Positions 42,812-51,596 of a DNA stretch of 64,000 bases are shown here, one piece after another. Source of the stretch: SPCO01 sp964427285 (lineage in GTDB: Bacteria; Chloroflexota; Limnocylindria; Limnocylindrales; CSP1-4); contig CAYRTS010000001.1 in assembly GCA_964427285.1 (NCBI GenBank), positions 1 to 64,000 on the forward strand, given 5' to 3'. The notes under the pieces are model-generated. The model saw only the letters and a program-made list of their open reading frames with translations. It had not been told where the DNA came from and searched no databases. A program made the translations under genes and the position numbers. Numbering within the stretch: the stretch's first letter is position 1; every line of letters begins with the position of its first letter.

Positions 42812-43771
42812 TCAGGCGGTGGTGGCCGCGAGGGCCGGCGTGCCGGGGTCCACGAACACCTTGTCCGGCGCGAGCCGCCCGGCGGACACCGTCGCGATGG
42901 CGACGAGATCGCCCCGCGGCCCACGCAGCAGGCAGGGGCCGGCGCCCTCAGGCAGACCCGCCGAGGGCCGAACGTATTGCCCCCGGGCGATCGCGACGAC
43001 CTCCACGTCCGTGAGGACAACCACGGGCAGCGCGTCAAGCCCGGTGTCGAGCGGGCGCAGCACGGGCAGGAGGCCGGCCGGGCCATCGGCAGCCGAGGCG
43101 CGGATCTCATCCAGCGGAATGGCGTCGGCCAGCGTGAATGGCCCGGACGCCGTTCGGGTCAACGCGCCGAGATAGGCCGCACTCCCGACGGCTTCCCCGA
43201 GGTCTCGAGCCAGGGCGCGGACATAGGTTCCAGCAGAGCACTCCACTTCGACCAGCGCGACAGGACGGTCCGCATCGGTGTCGTCCCAGACCGTCATCGC
43301 AAATCCATGGATGGTGACCTCGCGCGTCGCGAGGATGACCGTCTCTCCAGCTCGGGCCATGGCATAGGCTCGTCGCCCACCAACCTTGACCGCGCTGAAC
43401 GCCGGTGGCCGCTGGGCGATCCGGCCGGTGAGCGTCCGCATCGCGGCCCCGACCTCCTCGCGCGTCGGGGCACGCCCGCTCCCCGGGGTCAGCTCGCCCT
43501 CGAGATCATCCGTGGTCGACGAGGCGCCAAAACAGATCGTGGCCCGGTACGCCTTGCGATCCCCGAGGTGGTACTCGACGACACGAGTCGCGTGGCCTAG
43601 AAAGACTGGCAGGACGCCCGAGGCAAACGGGTCAAGCGTCCCGCCATGGCCGACGCGTCGAGTTGCCGCCAATCGACGCACCAGCGCCACCACGTCATGG
43701 GACGTTGGGCCGGCCGGTTTGGCCACGATCAGGATCCCGTCCAGACCGGGTCCCAGCGATGCTCTCGCCAT
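42812..43771 (-). CDS. truB: tRNA pseudouridine(55) synthase
   Basis: This 319-residue enzyme isomerises U55 in the T-loop of tRNAs. The catalytic Asp is in HGGTLDPFASGVL. Other family blocks are KPAGPTSHDVV, QRPPAFSAVKVGGRRAYAMARAGE and CSAGTYVRALARDLGE, with a C-terminal PUA-like tail. It lies 2 bp after nrnA within the nusA operon. Confidence 0.95.
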   Translation of the reverse strand: MARASLGPGLDGILIVAKPAGPTSHDVVALVRRLAATRRVGHGGTLDPFASGVLPVFLGHATRVVEYHLGDRKAYRATICFGASSTTDDLEGELTPGSGRAPTREEVGAAMRTLTGRIAQRPPAFSAVKVGGRRAYAMARAGETVILATREVTIHGFAMTVWDDTDADRPVALVEVECSAGTYVRALARDLGEAVGSAAYLGALTRTASGPFTLADAIPLDEIRASAADGPAGLLPVLRPLDTGLDALPVVVLTDVEVVAIARGQYVRPSAGLPEGAGPCLLRGPRGDLVAIATVSAGRLAPDKVFVDPGTPALAATTA

Positions 43772-43773
43772 TG

Positions 43774-44796
43774 TCAGCGCTGGATCATGGCAGCCAGGCG
43801 GGTCGCCGCCTCGAGGACGGCTTGACGCGCCTCGATCAGCGGTGCAGCCACCGTGGCGCCGGCCGCTCGGGCGTGACCACCGCCACCGAACTGTCCGGTC
43901 AGGATCGTGGCATCCACGCCACCGGGACGGGTCCGGACGCTGACCCGGGTCTCGCCTGGACCCGCCTCCTTGAACAGGATGGCCACCTCGGCCGTCTCCG
44001 CCTGGGACAGCAGGTCGATCAGACCCTCGGAGTACGCTCGTTCAACGCCAGGCTCGGCCAAGTCGGCGTCGGTCACGCTCGACCAGACGATCGATCCGCC
44101 GGCGTTGCTCTCGAGCCGCGCCAGGATCTGCCCGAACAGGCGCAACTGGGCTTCGGGTTTGGTGCGATACAGGCGGCGCGAGATATCCGAGAGGGGCGCC
44201 CCCGCCGCGACCAGCCAGGCCGAGACCAGCAGCGTGCGCGGTGTGGCGTTGGGATGGGCGAAGGTCGCGGTGTCCATGACGATTCCGGCCATCAGGTCCG
44301 TGGCCAGTGCCCCATCGTCGAGATCCGGACGCGCCCCGAGCCGCGCCGCCAGCAGCGCGACCATCTCGCACGTCGCCGCGGCGCGCGGATCGATCCAGTC
44401 CGTCTCGCCACTGGCACCGTTCGACGCATGGTGGTCGATCACGACCCGCGGGAGACGCGCGAACAGCTTGGCCTGGCGCGTGCCCACGTCGCCGATTCGG
44501 TCGAGCGAACCGCAGTCCACGATCACGGCCAGATCGTACGGGGCAGCGGGGTCAGGGTCGGTACGGAAGCGCTCCACCCCTGGCAGGAAGTCGTACAGCG
44601 GCGGGACCGGATCCGTACAGATCGGGTCGGCGGCCCCGCCCATCGACTCCACCAGGCGCACCACGGCGAGCCCCGCCCCGAGCGTATCGGCGTCCGGGTT
44701 CTCGTGGCTGACGACCAGGACGTGTCGGGCGCTCCGGAGACGTGCGATCACGGGCTCCGGGACGGCCTCAAGGAACGGCGACAGATCGATGGTCAC
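43774..44796 (-). CDS. DHH/DHHA1 phosphoesterase, nanoRNase/pAp phosphatase (NrnA-like)
   Basis: This 340-residue DHH-family phosphodiesterase degrades 2-5 nt RNAs and pAp. Metal motifs are VVSHENPDADTLGAGLA, VIVDCGS and RVVIDHHASN, and the C-terminal DHHA1 domain ends with the substrate motif GQFGGGGHARAAGA. The GTG start overlaps the rbfA stop by 4 bp. NrnA finishes RNA decay started by RNase J and PNPase. Confidence 0.92.
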   Translation of the reverse strand: MTIDLSPFLEAVPEPVIARLRSARHVLVVSHENPDADTLGAGLAVVRLVESMGGAADPICTDPVPPLYDFLPGVERFRTDPDPAAPYDLAVIVDCGSLDRIGDVGTRQAKLFARLPRVVIDHHASNGASGETDWIDPRAAATCEMVALLAARLGARPDLDDGALATDLMAGIVMDTATFAHPNATPRTLLVSAWLVAAGAPLSDISRRLYRTKPEAQLRLFGQILARLESNAGGSIVWSSVTDADLAEPGVERAYSEGLIDLLSQAETAEVAILFKEAGPGETRVSVRTRPGGVDATILTGQFGGGGHARAAGATVAAPLIEARQAVLEAATRLAAMIQR

Positions 44797-45317
44797 CGGG
44801 TCGCCCGTCGGTCGTGTCGAATCCGGGCAGGCCCGGGGCTGCCTGCCCGACGACGAGCTGGAGGCTCGGGCAGGCGCACGGCCGAGGGAGGTTCATCGGG
44901 GAGATCCCCCGAGTGTGGCAACCGGGCGACCGGAGTCGGCAGCGATTCACCAACCGGAAGTTCGCTCTCCGGCGTCCGGCCAGATTCGAGCTCGCTCAAC
45001 AGTTGGAGCACGCGGGTGCCACGCTCGGCGGTGTCGTCCAGGTGCACGTGGAGATCCGGGATCCGCCTGATCCGCAGGCGGGTGCCCAGCTGGTGGCGCA
45101 CGAAGGGCATCGCATGACGCAGCGCGGCGACGGTCGCCTCGCGTTCGGCGGGCTGCCCGATCACGCTGACCCAGACCTTGGCATGGCTCAGGTCCGCCGT
45201 CGTCTCGACCGCGGTGATCGTGGCGAACCCGACGCGCGGATCGGCCACCTCGCGCGTCACGATCGAGCCGATCTCCTGCCGGAGCAGCTCGTCAACTCGA
45301 TCCGTCCGTTGGCTCAT
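44793..45317 (-). CDS. rbfA: Ribosome-binding factor A
   Basis: This KH-fold cold-shock factor binds the 16S 5' helix during 30S maturation. Residues 1-118 hold the family core (RTDRVDELLRQEIGSIVTREVADPRVGFATITAVE, LRIRRIPDLHVHLDD). Residues 120-174 are a Pro/Arg/Ser-rich tail not usual for RbfA. The start is placed at ATG 45317, where family similarity begins; the frame extends to a TTG at 45422 with unrelated Arg/Ala sequence. Gap to infB: 132 bp. Confidence 0.9.
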   Translation of the reverse strand: MSQRTDRVDELLRQEIGSIVTREVADPRVGFATITAVETTADLSHAKVWVSVIGQPAEREATVAALRHAMPFVRHQLGTRLRIRRIPDLHVHLDDTAERGTRVLQLLSELESGRTPESELPVGESLPTPVARLPHSGDLPDEPPSAVRLPEPPARRRAGSPGPARIRHDRRATR

Positions 45318-45449
45318 CGGATTGATACCGGTCGTCGCCGCCTGGGCGTTCGAGCCGAAGGCGCGAGCGAGCGCGGGAGCGAGCGCACCCCCGGTGCGTG
45401 AACGAGCGCGCGGACCGAGCAACGCACGGATCGGGCGTCCAGGCGGCGA

Positions 45450-47363
45450 CTAGCTACCGGCCGCTGCCCGCGAGACGCTCTGCGAGGTGAAGCACTCGAT
45501 GATGTCGCCTTCCTGCAAATCGTGGAAGCCGGCCAGACCGATGCCGCACTCGTAGTTGGCGGCAACCTCGCGAACGTCATCACGGAACCGGCGCAGCGAC
45601 TCGACCTTGTCGGTGGCGATCACCTTGCCGCCGCGCCAGACCCGGACGTTGCCGCGCACGATTCGACCGTCGGTCACGAACGAACCGGCGATGACCGTGC
45701 TCTTGCCGACCCGGAAGACCTGGCGAACCTCGGCTCGGCCCTCAACGACCTCAACGACCTCTGGTTCGAGCAGGCCCTTGAGCGCTGCTCCGAGGTCGTC
45801 CGTTAGCTTGTAGATGATGTCGTAGAGGCGGACGTCCACCCTCTCCACGTCGGCGGCGCGGCGGGCGGTCTCGGTGATCTTCGTGTTGAAGCCCACCACA
45901 ATCGCATTCGAAGCGGCGGCCAGCATGATGTCGTTGTCCGTGATGTCGCCGGCACCCTCGTGCAGGACGTTGAGGCGGATCTCATCCTGGTCGAGCTGCT
46001 CGAGCGCATGGGTGATCGCGCCGAGTGACCCGGACACGTCCGACTTCAGGATCACCCGCAGTTCCTTGGCCTGACCGGCCTGGATCTGACGATACAGGTC
46101 CTCCAGCGTCGCACGGCCACTCCCCTCCCCGGCCTTGGCTGCGAGCGCCGCCTTGCGGCCGTCAACCATGGCCCGGGCGGCCTTCTCGTCCGCGACGACG
46201 CGGAGGATGTCGCCGGCAGCGGGGACCGCGGACAGCCCGAGCACGACCACGGCACTCGACGGTCCCGCCTTCGTCACCCGCTTGCCCTTGTCGTTCTCCA
46301 TTGCCCGGACGCGACCGAAGGTCTCGCCGACGACGATGATGTCACCGACCTTGAGCGTGCCGGTCTGGACCAGGGCCGTCGCAACGGGACCGCGACCCTT
46401 GTCCAGCTGCGCCTCGACGATCGTGCCGACCGCGGGCCGCTTCGGGTTGGCCTTGAGTTCCTGGAGATCGGCGACCAGCAGGATCATTTCGAGGAGGGCG
46501 TCCAGTCCCAGGCGAGTCTTGGCCGACACCGGGACGAGCGGAACGTCGCCCCCGTATTCCTCGACGACGATGCCGGCATCCGTCAGATCCGTCTTGACCC
46601 GATCCGGGTTCGCGCCGGTCTTGTCGATCTTGTTGAGCGCGATGATGATCGGGACCCTGGCCGCCTTGGCATGGCTGATCGCTTCGAGCGTCTGGGGCAT
46701 GACGCCGTCGTCCGCGGCCACCACCACGACCGCGATGTCCGTGACCCGGGCTCCTCTCGCGCGCATCGCCGTGAAGGCCTCATGGCCAGGGGTGTCGAGG
46801 AAGACCACGCGCTTCCCATCGTGGGTGACTTCACTCGCTCCGATGTGCTGGGTGATCCCGCCGCGCTCTGCCGCGGCCACTTCGGTGGTCCGGATGGCGT
46901 CGAGCAGGCTCGTCTTGCCATGGTCGACGTGGCCCATGACGGTGACGATGGGGGCTCGCGGCTCCAGCAGCGACGCCTCGTCCTCCTCGTACAGGACCTC
47001 CTTGGTGGCCTCCGCGATGGGCCCGTCGATCTCGCCGTCCGCGCTATTGACGCTCGAGACCAGGACCGTCTCGGCGACCTCGAACCCGAGTTCGCCGGCG
47101 ACCAGGGACGCCGTGTCCCGATCGACCAACTGGTTGATCGTGGCGAAGATGCCGCTCTTGATCAGCTCACGGATGATGTCCGCCGGGTTGACCCCCAGGA
47201 CCACTCCGAGCTCCTTGACGGTAATGGTGCCGGGCAGCTCGATGGCGCCGCGCTCACGAGGATCCGCGACCCCAACGCTGCCGCCCGGCACGAAGGCGCC
47301 GTCGCGGCGCGGCGGCTTGCGCGGGCCGCGACGGCCGCGGGTGCCGCTTCTACTCCTGGCCAC
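45450..47363 (-). CDS. infB: Translation initiation factor IF-2
   Basis: This GTPase delivers fMet-tRNA to the 30S subunit. It has 637 residues with a short N-terminal region. The IF2-N module is at about 43-92 (ELPGTITVKELGVVLGVNPADIIRELIKSG), and the G domain has the P-loop GHVDHGKT at 144-151, DTPGHE and NKID. Domains II-IV follow. The first 30 residues are very basic (RGRRGPRKPPRR). Its start overlaps ylxR by 14 bp. Confidence 0.96.
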   Translation of the reverse strand: MARSRSGTRGRRGPRKPPRRDGAFVPGGSVGVADPRERGAIELPGTITVKELGVVLGVNPADIIRELIKSGIFATINQLVDRDTASLVAGELGFEVAETVLVSSVNSADGEIDGPIAEATKEVLYEEDEASLLEPRAPIVTVMGHVDHGKTSLLDAIRTTEVAAAERGGITQHIGASEVTHDGKRVVFLDTPGHEAFTAMRARGARVTDIAVVVVAADDGVMPQTLEAISHAKAARVPIIIALNKIDKTGANPDRVKTDLTDAGIVVEEYGGDVPLVPVSAKTRLGLDALLEMILLVADLQELKANPKRPAVGTIVEAQLDKGRGPVATALVQTGTLKVGDIIVVGETFGRVRAMENDKGKRVTKAGPSSAVVVLGLSAVPAAGDILRVVADEKAARAMVDGRKAALAAKAGEGSGRATLEDLYRQIQAGQAKELRVILKSDVSGSLGAITHALEQLDQDEIRLNVLHEGAGDITDNDIMLAAASNAIVVGFNTKITETARRAADVERVDVRLYDIIYKLTDDLGAALKGLLEPEVVEVVEGRAEVRQVFRVGKSTVIAGSFVTDGRIVRGNVRVWRGGKVIATDKVESLRRFRDDVREVAANYECGIGLAGFHDLQEGDIIECFTSQSVSRAAAGS

Positions 47364-47664
47364 GAATGCCTCCTTCGATCGTTGTGGTCGTCGTTGTCGT
47401 CGTTGTCGTTGTGTCGGCGATCCAATCCGTCAGCGCGATGCGCAGCTCGGCAGGGACTGGGGTCCGGAGGGCCCGGTTGAGGGCGCCCTTCCGGATAGCG
47501 GTATCGATACATTCTGCGGTCCGACAGACATATGCGCCACGCCCGGGAGCCCGGCTGCCAGGATCGATCGTGACGCGGCCGGCCATGGCCACGATGCGGA
47601 GCAGTACGCGCTTCTCCCGGACCGATCGGCAGGCGACGCAGGAGCGATTCGGGATCCGTCGCAC
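47350..47664 (-). CDS. ylxR: YlxR family RNA-binding protein (DUF448) with poly-Thr tail
   Basis: This 104-residue protein begins with the YlxR signature RSCVACRSVREKRVLLRIVA and has GRGAYVCRTAECIDTAIRKGAL. YlxR proteins bind RNA and nucleoid or RNase P partners and sit between nusA and infB, as here. The C-terminus carries 11 consecutive Thr codons in a trinucleotide-like ACN repeat (plus strand about 47380-47413), which is unusual. The GTG start lies 23 bp after nusA, and the end overlaps infB by 14 bp. Confidence 0.9.
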   Translation of the reverse strand: MRRIPNRSCVACRSVREKRVLLRIVAMAGRVTIDPGSRAPGRGAYVCRTAECIDTAIRKGALNRALRTPVPAELRIALTDWIADTTTTTTTTTTTIEGGIRGQE

Positions 47665-47687
47665 TGCGACGGCCCTGACGCCCCGGT

Positions 47688-49121
47688 CTACGGTGCCACC
47701 TCATCGCTGTCAGCTGGCTTGGCCGCCTTGCGGACCCGCTTTGGCTTGGCCGCCACGGCGTCAACCGCGGGCGTGACGTCAGCCGCGACCGCGGGTTCTG
47801 CGTCGGCCGCGGGCGCGGTGTCAATGGCTTGCACCGCGTCAGACGTTGATTCTGCGTCGGCCGCGGGCGCCGTGTCAGCCACGGCCGTCGAGCCTGCACC
47901 GACCTTGACCGCGGTGGACCTGGCTTTGCTCGCGCGGGCCACCTTCGCCTTTGGTGCCGGCGCTTCCGCGACGACGTCAGCCTTCTCCGCGGTAGGCGAC
48001 TCGGTCGGTGCCGTGAGGGCGGTCGACTCGATCGCGACGGTCGCCGCTGTCGAGGTGGTCGCTGCGTGGGCGGCGGCGCGGGCCTCGGCGACGGACACGT
48101 CACTGCGAATGTCAATCCGCCAGCCCGTCAGGCGTGCCGCGAGCCGCGCGTTCTGCCCTTCGCGGCCGATCGCCAGCGAGAGCATCCGCTCCGGGACGGT
48201 GACACTGGCGATCCGGTGCTCCTCGTCGATATCGACGGAGATGACCTGGGCCGGGCTGAGCGCATTGGCCACCAGGACCGCGGGATCGTCACTCCACGGG
48301 ATGACGTCGATCTTCTCACCGGACACCTCGGCCACGACCGCCTGGACGCGCGCGCCACGCTGGCCGACGGTGGCCCCGACCGGATCGAGCCCCTCCTGGC
48401 GGGAGGCCACGGCGACCTTGGAACGACTTCCGGCTTCGCGAGCGATCGCCTTGATCTCAACGACGCCACTGTGGATTTCCGGGACCTCGAGCTCGAACAG
48501 GCGCTTGAGGAACCCCTTGTGCGTCCGGCTGACAAAGATCTGTGGGCCACGGACCGAGCGCCTGACTTCGAGCACGTAGGCCTTGACGTTCTGACCGATC
48601 CGGTAGTGCTCGAGGGCGGATTGCTCGGTGGTGGCCAGGATCCCCTCGACGTTCTTGCCGACATCGAGAATGATCGCCCGTGGCTCGACCCGGTTGACCG
48701 TTCCGGTCATGAGCTCGCCCTCGCGGCTCGCAAACTGGTCGAAGATCTGGTCGCGCTCGACCTCCCGGATCCGCTGAAGCACGATCTGCTTGGCCGTCTG
48801 AGCACCGATCCGCCCGAAGACGTCGCCATCGAGCTGCTCGGTCTCCACGAGGTCACCGACGCCCGCCCCCGGATCGATAGCGTGCGCCTGCTCGACCGTC
48901 ATCTCGGTGAACTCGTCCTCGACCGCGCCCACGACACGGCGGGCGCGAAAGACACGGATCTTGCCGGTCTCGGCATCGATCCGGACGTGAATGTCTTCAT
49001 CCCCGGCCACGCGCCGGTAGGCGGACTGAATGCCGTCCTCGACCGCGCCGATCAACTGCTCGCGCGAGATCTGCTTTTCGGCATTGAGCTGGAGGAGGGC
49101 ACCGACGAAGTCACGACTCAC
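47688..49121 (-). CDS. nusA: Transcription termination/antitermination factor NusA
   Basis: This 477-residue protein has an N-terminal RNAP-binding domain (DFVGALLQLNAEKQISREQLIGAVEDGIQSAYRR), S1 (GELMTGTVNRVEPRAIILDVGKNVEGIL), and KH1/KH2 (RTHKGFLKRLFELEVPEIHSGVVEIKAIAREAG; VGATVGQRGARVQAVVAE; LAIGREGQNARLAARLTGW). The last 130 residues are an Ala/Pro/Thr/Asp tail with two DTAPAADAE copies. The GTG start at 49121 has GGAGG at 5 bp; longer frames run into ispG. It is the first gene of a seven-gene operon. An intrinsic terminator precedes it. Confidence 0.95.
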   Translation of the reverse strand: MSRDFVGALLQLNAEKQISREQLIGAVEDGIQSAYRRVAGDEDIHVRIDAETGKIRVFRARRVVGAVEDEFTEMTVEQAHAIDPGAGVGDLVETEQLDGDVFGRIGAQTAKQIVLQRIREVERDQIFDQFASREGELMTGTVNRVEPRAIILDVGKNVEGILATTEQSALEHYRIGQNVKAYVLEVRRSVRGPQIFVSRTHKGFLKRLFELEVPEIHSGVVEIKAIAREAGSRSKVAVASRQEGLDPVGATVGQRGARVQAVVAEVSGEKIDVIPWSDDPAVLVANALSPAQVISVDIDEEHRIASVTVPERMLSLAIGREGQNARLAARLTGWRIDIRSDVSVAEARAAAHAATTSTAATVAIESTALTAPTESPTAEKADVVAEAPAPKAKVARASKARSTAVKVGAGSTAVADTAPAADAESTSDAVQAIDTAPAADAEPAVAADVTPAVDAVAAKPKRVRKAAKPADSDEVAP

Positions 49122-49167
49122 GATGGCCTCCGTTCCTGATGCACTGCGGCGTATGTACGGCCCGTTC

Positions 49168-49195
49168 AATAAAGAAACGTGGGCGTCACCCACGT
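49168..49195 (-). terminator. Intrinsic terminator in the nusA leader
   Basis: On the minus strand the stem ACGTGGG (49195-49189), loop TGACG, stem CCCACGT (49183-49177) is followed directly by a T-rich tail, TTTCTTTATT (to 49168). It lies 47 bp before the nusA start codon and downstream of a candidate nusA promoter. It can terminate ispG-operon read-through, attenuate nusA-operon transcription, or both. Confidence 0.7.
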
Positions 49196-49222
49196 CACGG
49201 AGCGGCCGTTCGATTGGCCGGG

Positions 49223-49252
49223 AGTATACACCCGGGGTGCGTGGACCCTCAA
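49223..49252 (-). promoter_or_regulatory. Candidate sigma70-type promoter of the nusA operon
   Basis: On the minus strand TTGAGG (49252-49247), an 18-bp spacer and TATACT (49228-49223) fit a vegetative promoter. The -35 overlaps the ispG stop codon. If used, transcription starts near 49215, giving a 95-nt leader that contains the terminator at 49168-49195. Confidence 0.5.
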
Positions 49253-50499
49253 TGGGCGACGATGGGCTCCGGCGTCGGAAAGCGCCTCGCGACGTAGTCG
49301 TCGAGGATGTCGATGAACTCGGCGACGAGCCCATCGCCACGCAACGTGCGGTCGAGACGACCGTCGATGAACACGGGCGCGACCGGATCCTCGAACGTGC
49401 CGGGCAGGCTGATCCCGATGTCGGCATGCTTGGACTCGCCCGGGCCATTGACGACGCAGCCCATCACGGCGACCCGCAGCTCCTCGGCGCCGGGGCGTGT
49501 CGTGCGCCACTCGGGCATCCGATCCTTGAGGTGCGTCTGGATCTGGAGGGCCATCTCCTGGAAATACGTCGATGTCGTCCGGCCGCATCCTGGACAGGCG
49601 CTGACCTGGGGCAGGAACGAGCGCAGGCCCATCGACTGGAGGACCTGCTGGGCGACCTCGACCTCTCGCTCGCGCGGCCCACCTGGCTCGGGCGTGAGTG
49701 AGACGCGGATCGTGTCGCCGATTCCTTCGTTGAGCAGGATGGCCAGGCCCGCGGTGGAGGCGACGATCCCCTTGTCGCCCATCCCGGCCTCGGTCAGGCC
49801 AAGGTGGAGCGGGTAGTCGCTGCGCGCGGCCAGGAGGCGGTAGACGTCCACCAGGTCCCGCACGCCGCTGACCTTGGCGGACAGGATGATCTGGTCGTGC
49901 CGCAGCCCGGTTGCCTCGGCCAGCTCCGCCGAGCGCATCGCCGACTCCAGCATTGCCTCGATCATCACGTCGCGCGCATCCCGAGGCTCCGCGGCGTGCG
50001 CGTTCAGATCCATCAGCTCGGTCAGGATGGCCTGGTCGAGCGAACCCCAGTTGACCCCGATCCGAACCGGTCGGTCGTGCTCGATGGCGATCCGGATGAT
50101 CGTGGTGAAGTGCTCGTCGTGACGCTTCGCCCCGACATTTCCAGGGTTGATCCGATACTTGGCGAGGGCGGCCGCCGTGTCCGGGTACTCCGCGAGCAAC
50201 TTGTGTCCGTTGTAATGGAAGTCCCCGACGATCGGCACCTCCACACCCAGCCCGCGCACCTTGCGGATCATTTCCGGGACCGCGGCCGCGGCCTCGTCCG
50301 TGTTGACGGTCACGCGTACGAGTTGCGACCCGGCGTGGGCGAGCCTCGCCACCTGGATCGCGGTCGAGTCAGCGTCCGCGGTATCGGTGTTGGTCATCGA
50401 CTGGACCACCACGGGGTGGGCACTGCCGACCAGGACCCCGCCGACGTCGACGCTGACCGTCGGCCGTCGCCGAGGACGCAGGGCCTCGGCCCCGCTCAT
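49249..50499 (-). CDS. ispG: 4-hydroxy-3-methylbut-2-enyl-diphosphate synthase (flavodoxin-type IspG)
   Basis: This 416-residue [4Fe-4S] enzyme of the MEP isoprenoid pathway converts MEcPP to HMBPP. The TIM-barrel part begins with VVVQSMTNTDTADADSTAIQVARLA. The cluster ligands are CPGCGR (about residue 300) and Cys in VMGCVVNGPGESKHADIGIS. The ATG overlaps the rseP stop by 4 bp. It ends the rpsB-ispG string, together with dxr of the same pathway. Confidence 0.95.
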   Translation of the reverse strand: MSGAEALRPRRRPTVSVDVGGVLVGSAHPVVVQSMTNTDTADADSTAIQVARLAHAGSQLVRVTVNTDEAAAAVPEMIRKVRGLGVEVPIVGDFHYNGHKLLAEYPDTAAALAKYRINPGNVGAKRHDEHFTTIIRIAIEHDRPVRIGVNWGSLDQAILTELMDLNAHAAEPRDARDVMIEAMLESAMRSAELAEATGLRHDQIILSAKVSGVRDLVDVYRLLAARSDYPLHLGLTEAGMGDKGIVASTAGLAILLNEGIGDTIRVSLTPEPGGPREREVEVAQQVLQSMGLRSFLPQVSACPGCGRTTSTYFQEMALQIQTHLKDRMPEWRTTRPGAEELRVAVMGCVVNGPGESKHADIGISLPGTFEDPVAPVFIDGRLDRTLRGDGLVAEFIDILDDYVARRFPTPEPIVAH

Positions 50500-51596
50500 G
50501 ACCCGGCTCCCCCGCCCAGCTCCCGGATGATGTCAAACCCGGTGATCCAGATCAGGAACGCGAACAGGAAGACGAACCCGACGAGATAGGTCAGCCGCTC
50601 CGCCCGCAGGCTGATCCGCCGACCGAAGACGCTCTTGAGCACGATTACCAGCATCCGCCCGCCATCGAGCGGCGGGAACGGCAGGATGTTGACGACCGCC
50701 AGGTTGGCGGACAGGATCCCGGCTACGTAGAGAGTGACGACCGGGCCGAGCTGCCAGAAGATGTCGCCGATCTGGGTGGCAATCCCGACTGGACCCGAGA
50801 CCGGTGGCGGCTCGGTCGGTCGATTGATGATGGCGTCGCCGAGTTGTCCGAGTCCGCCGATGATCAGCCCGAGCGCATCGATCGTCCGCCGGACGCCCAG
50901 CCCGACCGCCTCAGCGGGCCCGTACGAAATCACGGCCCGCGTGGTCGCCGCCGCCTGGGTGATGCCGATCGCGCCCTGTCCGGCGGCAATCGCTGCCTGA
51001 TCGCGCAGCGTCACCGCAACCTCGGAGGTTGCCCCGTCGGCGTGCTCGAGCCCGAGCTGCACCGTCTGCCCGGCCCGGCTGCGCAGATCGACGATCAGCG
51101 CTTCATCCCCAAAGGCCCCATACGCGCGGCCGTCGAGATTGGCGATGACATCGCCGGGGACGAGGCCGGCCGTGGCCGCCGGCGAACCGGGCTGGACCTC
51201 CACCACCCGGATCCCAATTGTTGGATCACCAATCAGCGCGATGCCCGTGAAGATCGCGAACGCCAGCACAACGTTCATCCCGACGCCGGCGACCAGGATC
51301 AGGAGCTTGGTAGGCAGCCGCTGCGCCGCGAATGAGCGCGGATCATCACCATCGTTGCCGTCCTCGCCCTCGAGCTTGACGAAGCCACCAATCGGTAGCC
51401 AGTTGAGCGTGTACAGGGTCTCACCGCTCCTGCCCATCACCCTGGCGCGCGGGGGGAAGCCGATCCCGAATTCGAGGACGCGCACCCTGGCCAGCCGGGC
51501 GGTCACGAAGTGGCCGAGTTCGTGGATGACCACCAGCACGCCAAGGATCAGGATGAACAGAACGATCGTGATGATCGATTGGACCGCCCCGATCAT
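50496..51596 (-). CDS. rseP: Site-2 protease RseP-like zinc metalloprotease
   Basis: This 366-residue intramembrane protease has HELGH in the first helix (about 25-29), a central PDZ domain (VVEVQPGSPAATAGLVPGDVIANLDG), and the C-terminal metal-ligand motif NILPFPPLDGGRM. It cleaves membrane-anchored anti-sigma factors or signal-peptide remnants; no sigma/anti-sigma pair is visible here. It overlaps dxr and ispG by 4 bp each, the usual envelope/isoprenoid arrangement. Confidence 0.94.
   Translation of the reverse strand: MIGAVQSIITIVLFILILGVLVVIHELGHFVTARLARVRVLEFGIGFPPRARVMGRSGETLYTLNWLPIGGFVKLEGEDGNDGDDPRSFAAQRLPTKLLILVAGVGMNVVLAFAIFTGIALIGDPTIGIRVVEVQPGSPAATAGLVPGDVIANLDGRAYGAFGDEALIVDLRSRAGQTVQLGLEHADGATSEVAVTLRDQAAIAAGQGAIGITQAAATTRAVISYGPAEAVGLGVRRTIDALGLIIGGLGQLGDAIINRPTEPPPVSGPVGIATQIGDIFWQLGPVVTLYVAGILSANLAVVNILPFPPLDGGRMLVIVLKSVFGRRISLRAERLTYLVGFVFLFAFLIWITGFDIIRELGGGAGS

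Noticed and set aside
44307..44711. Plus-strand open frame rich in Arg/Pro/Ser opposite nrnA
   Set aside because: Composition is that of antisense to GC-rich coding sequence, and it lies wholly inside nrnA.
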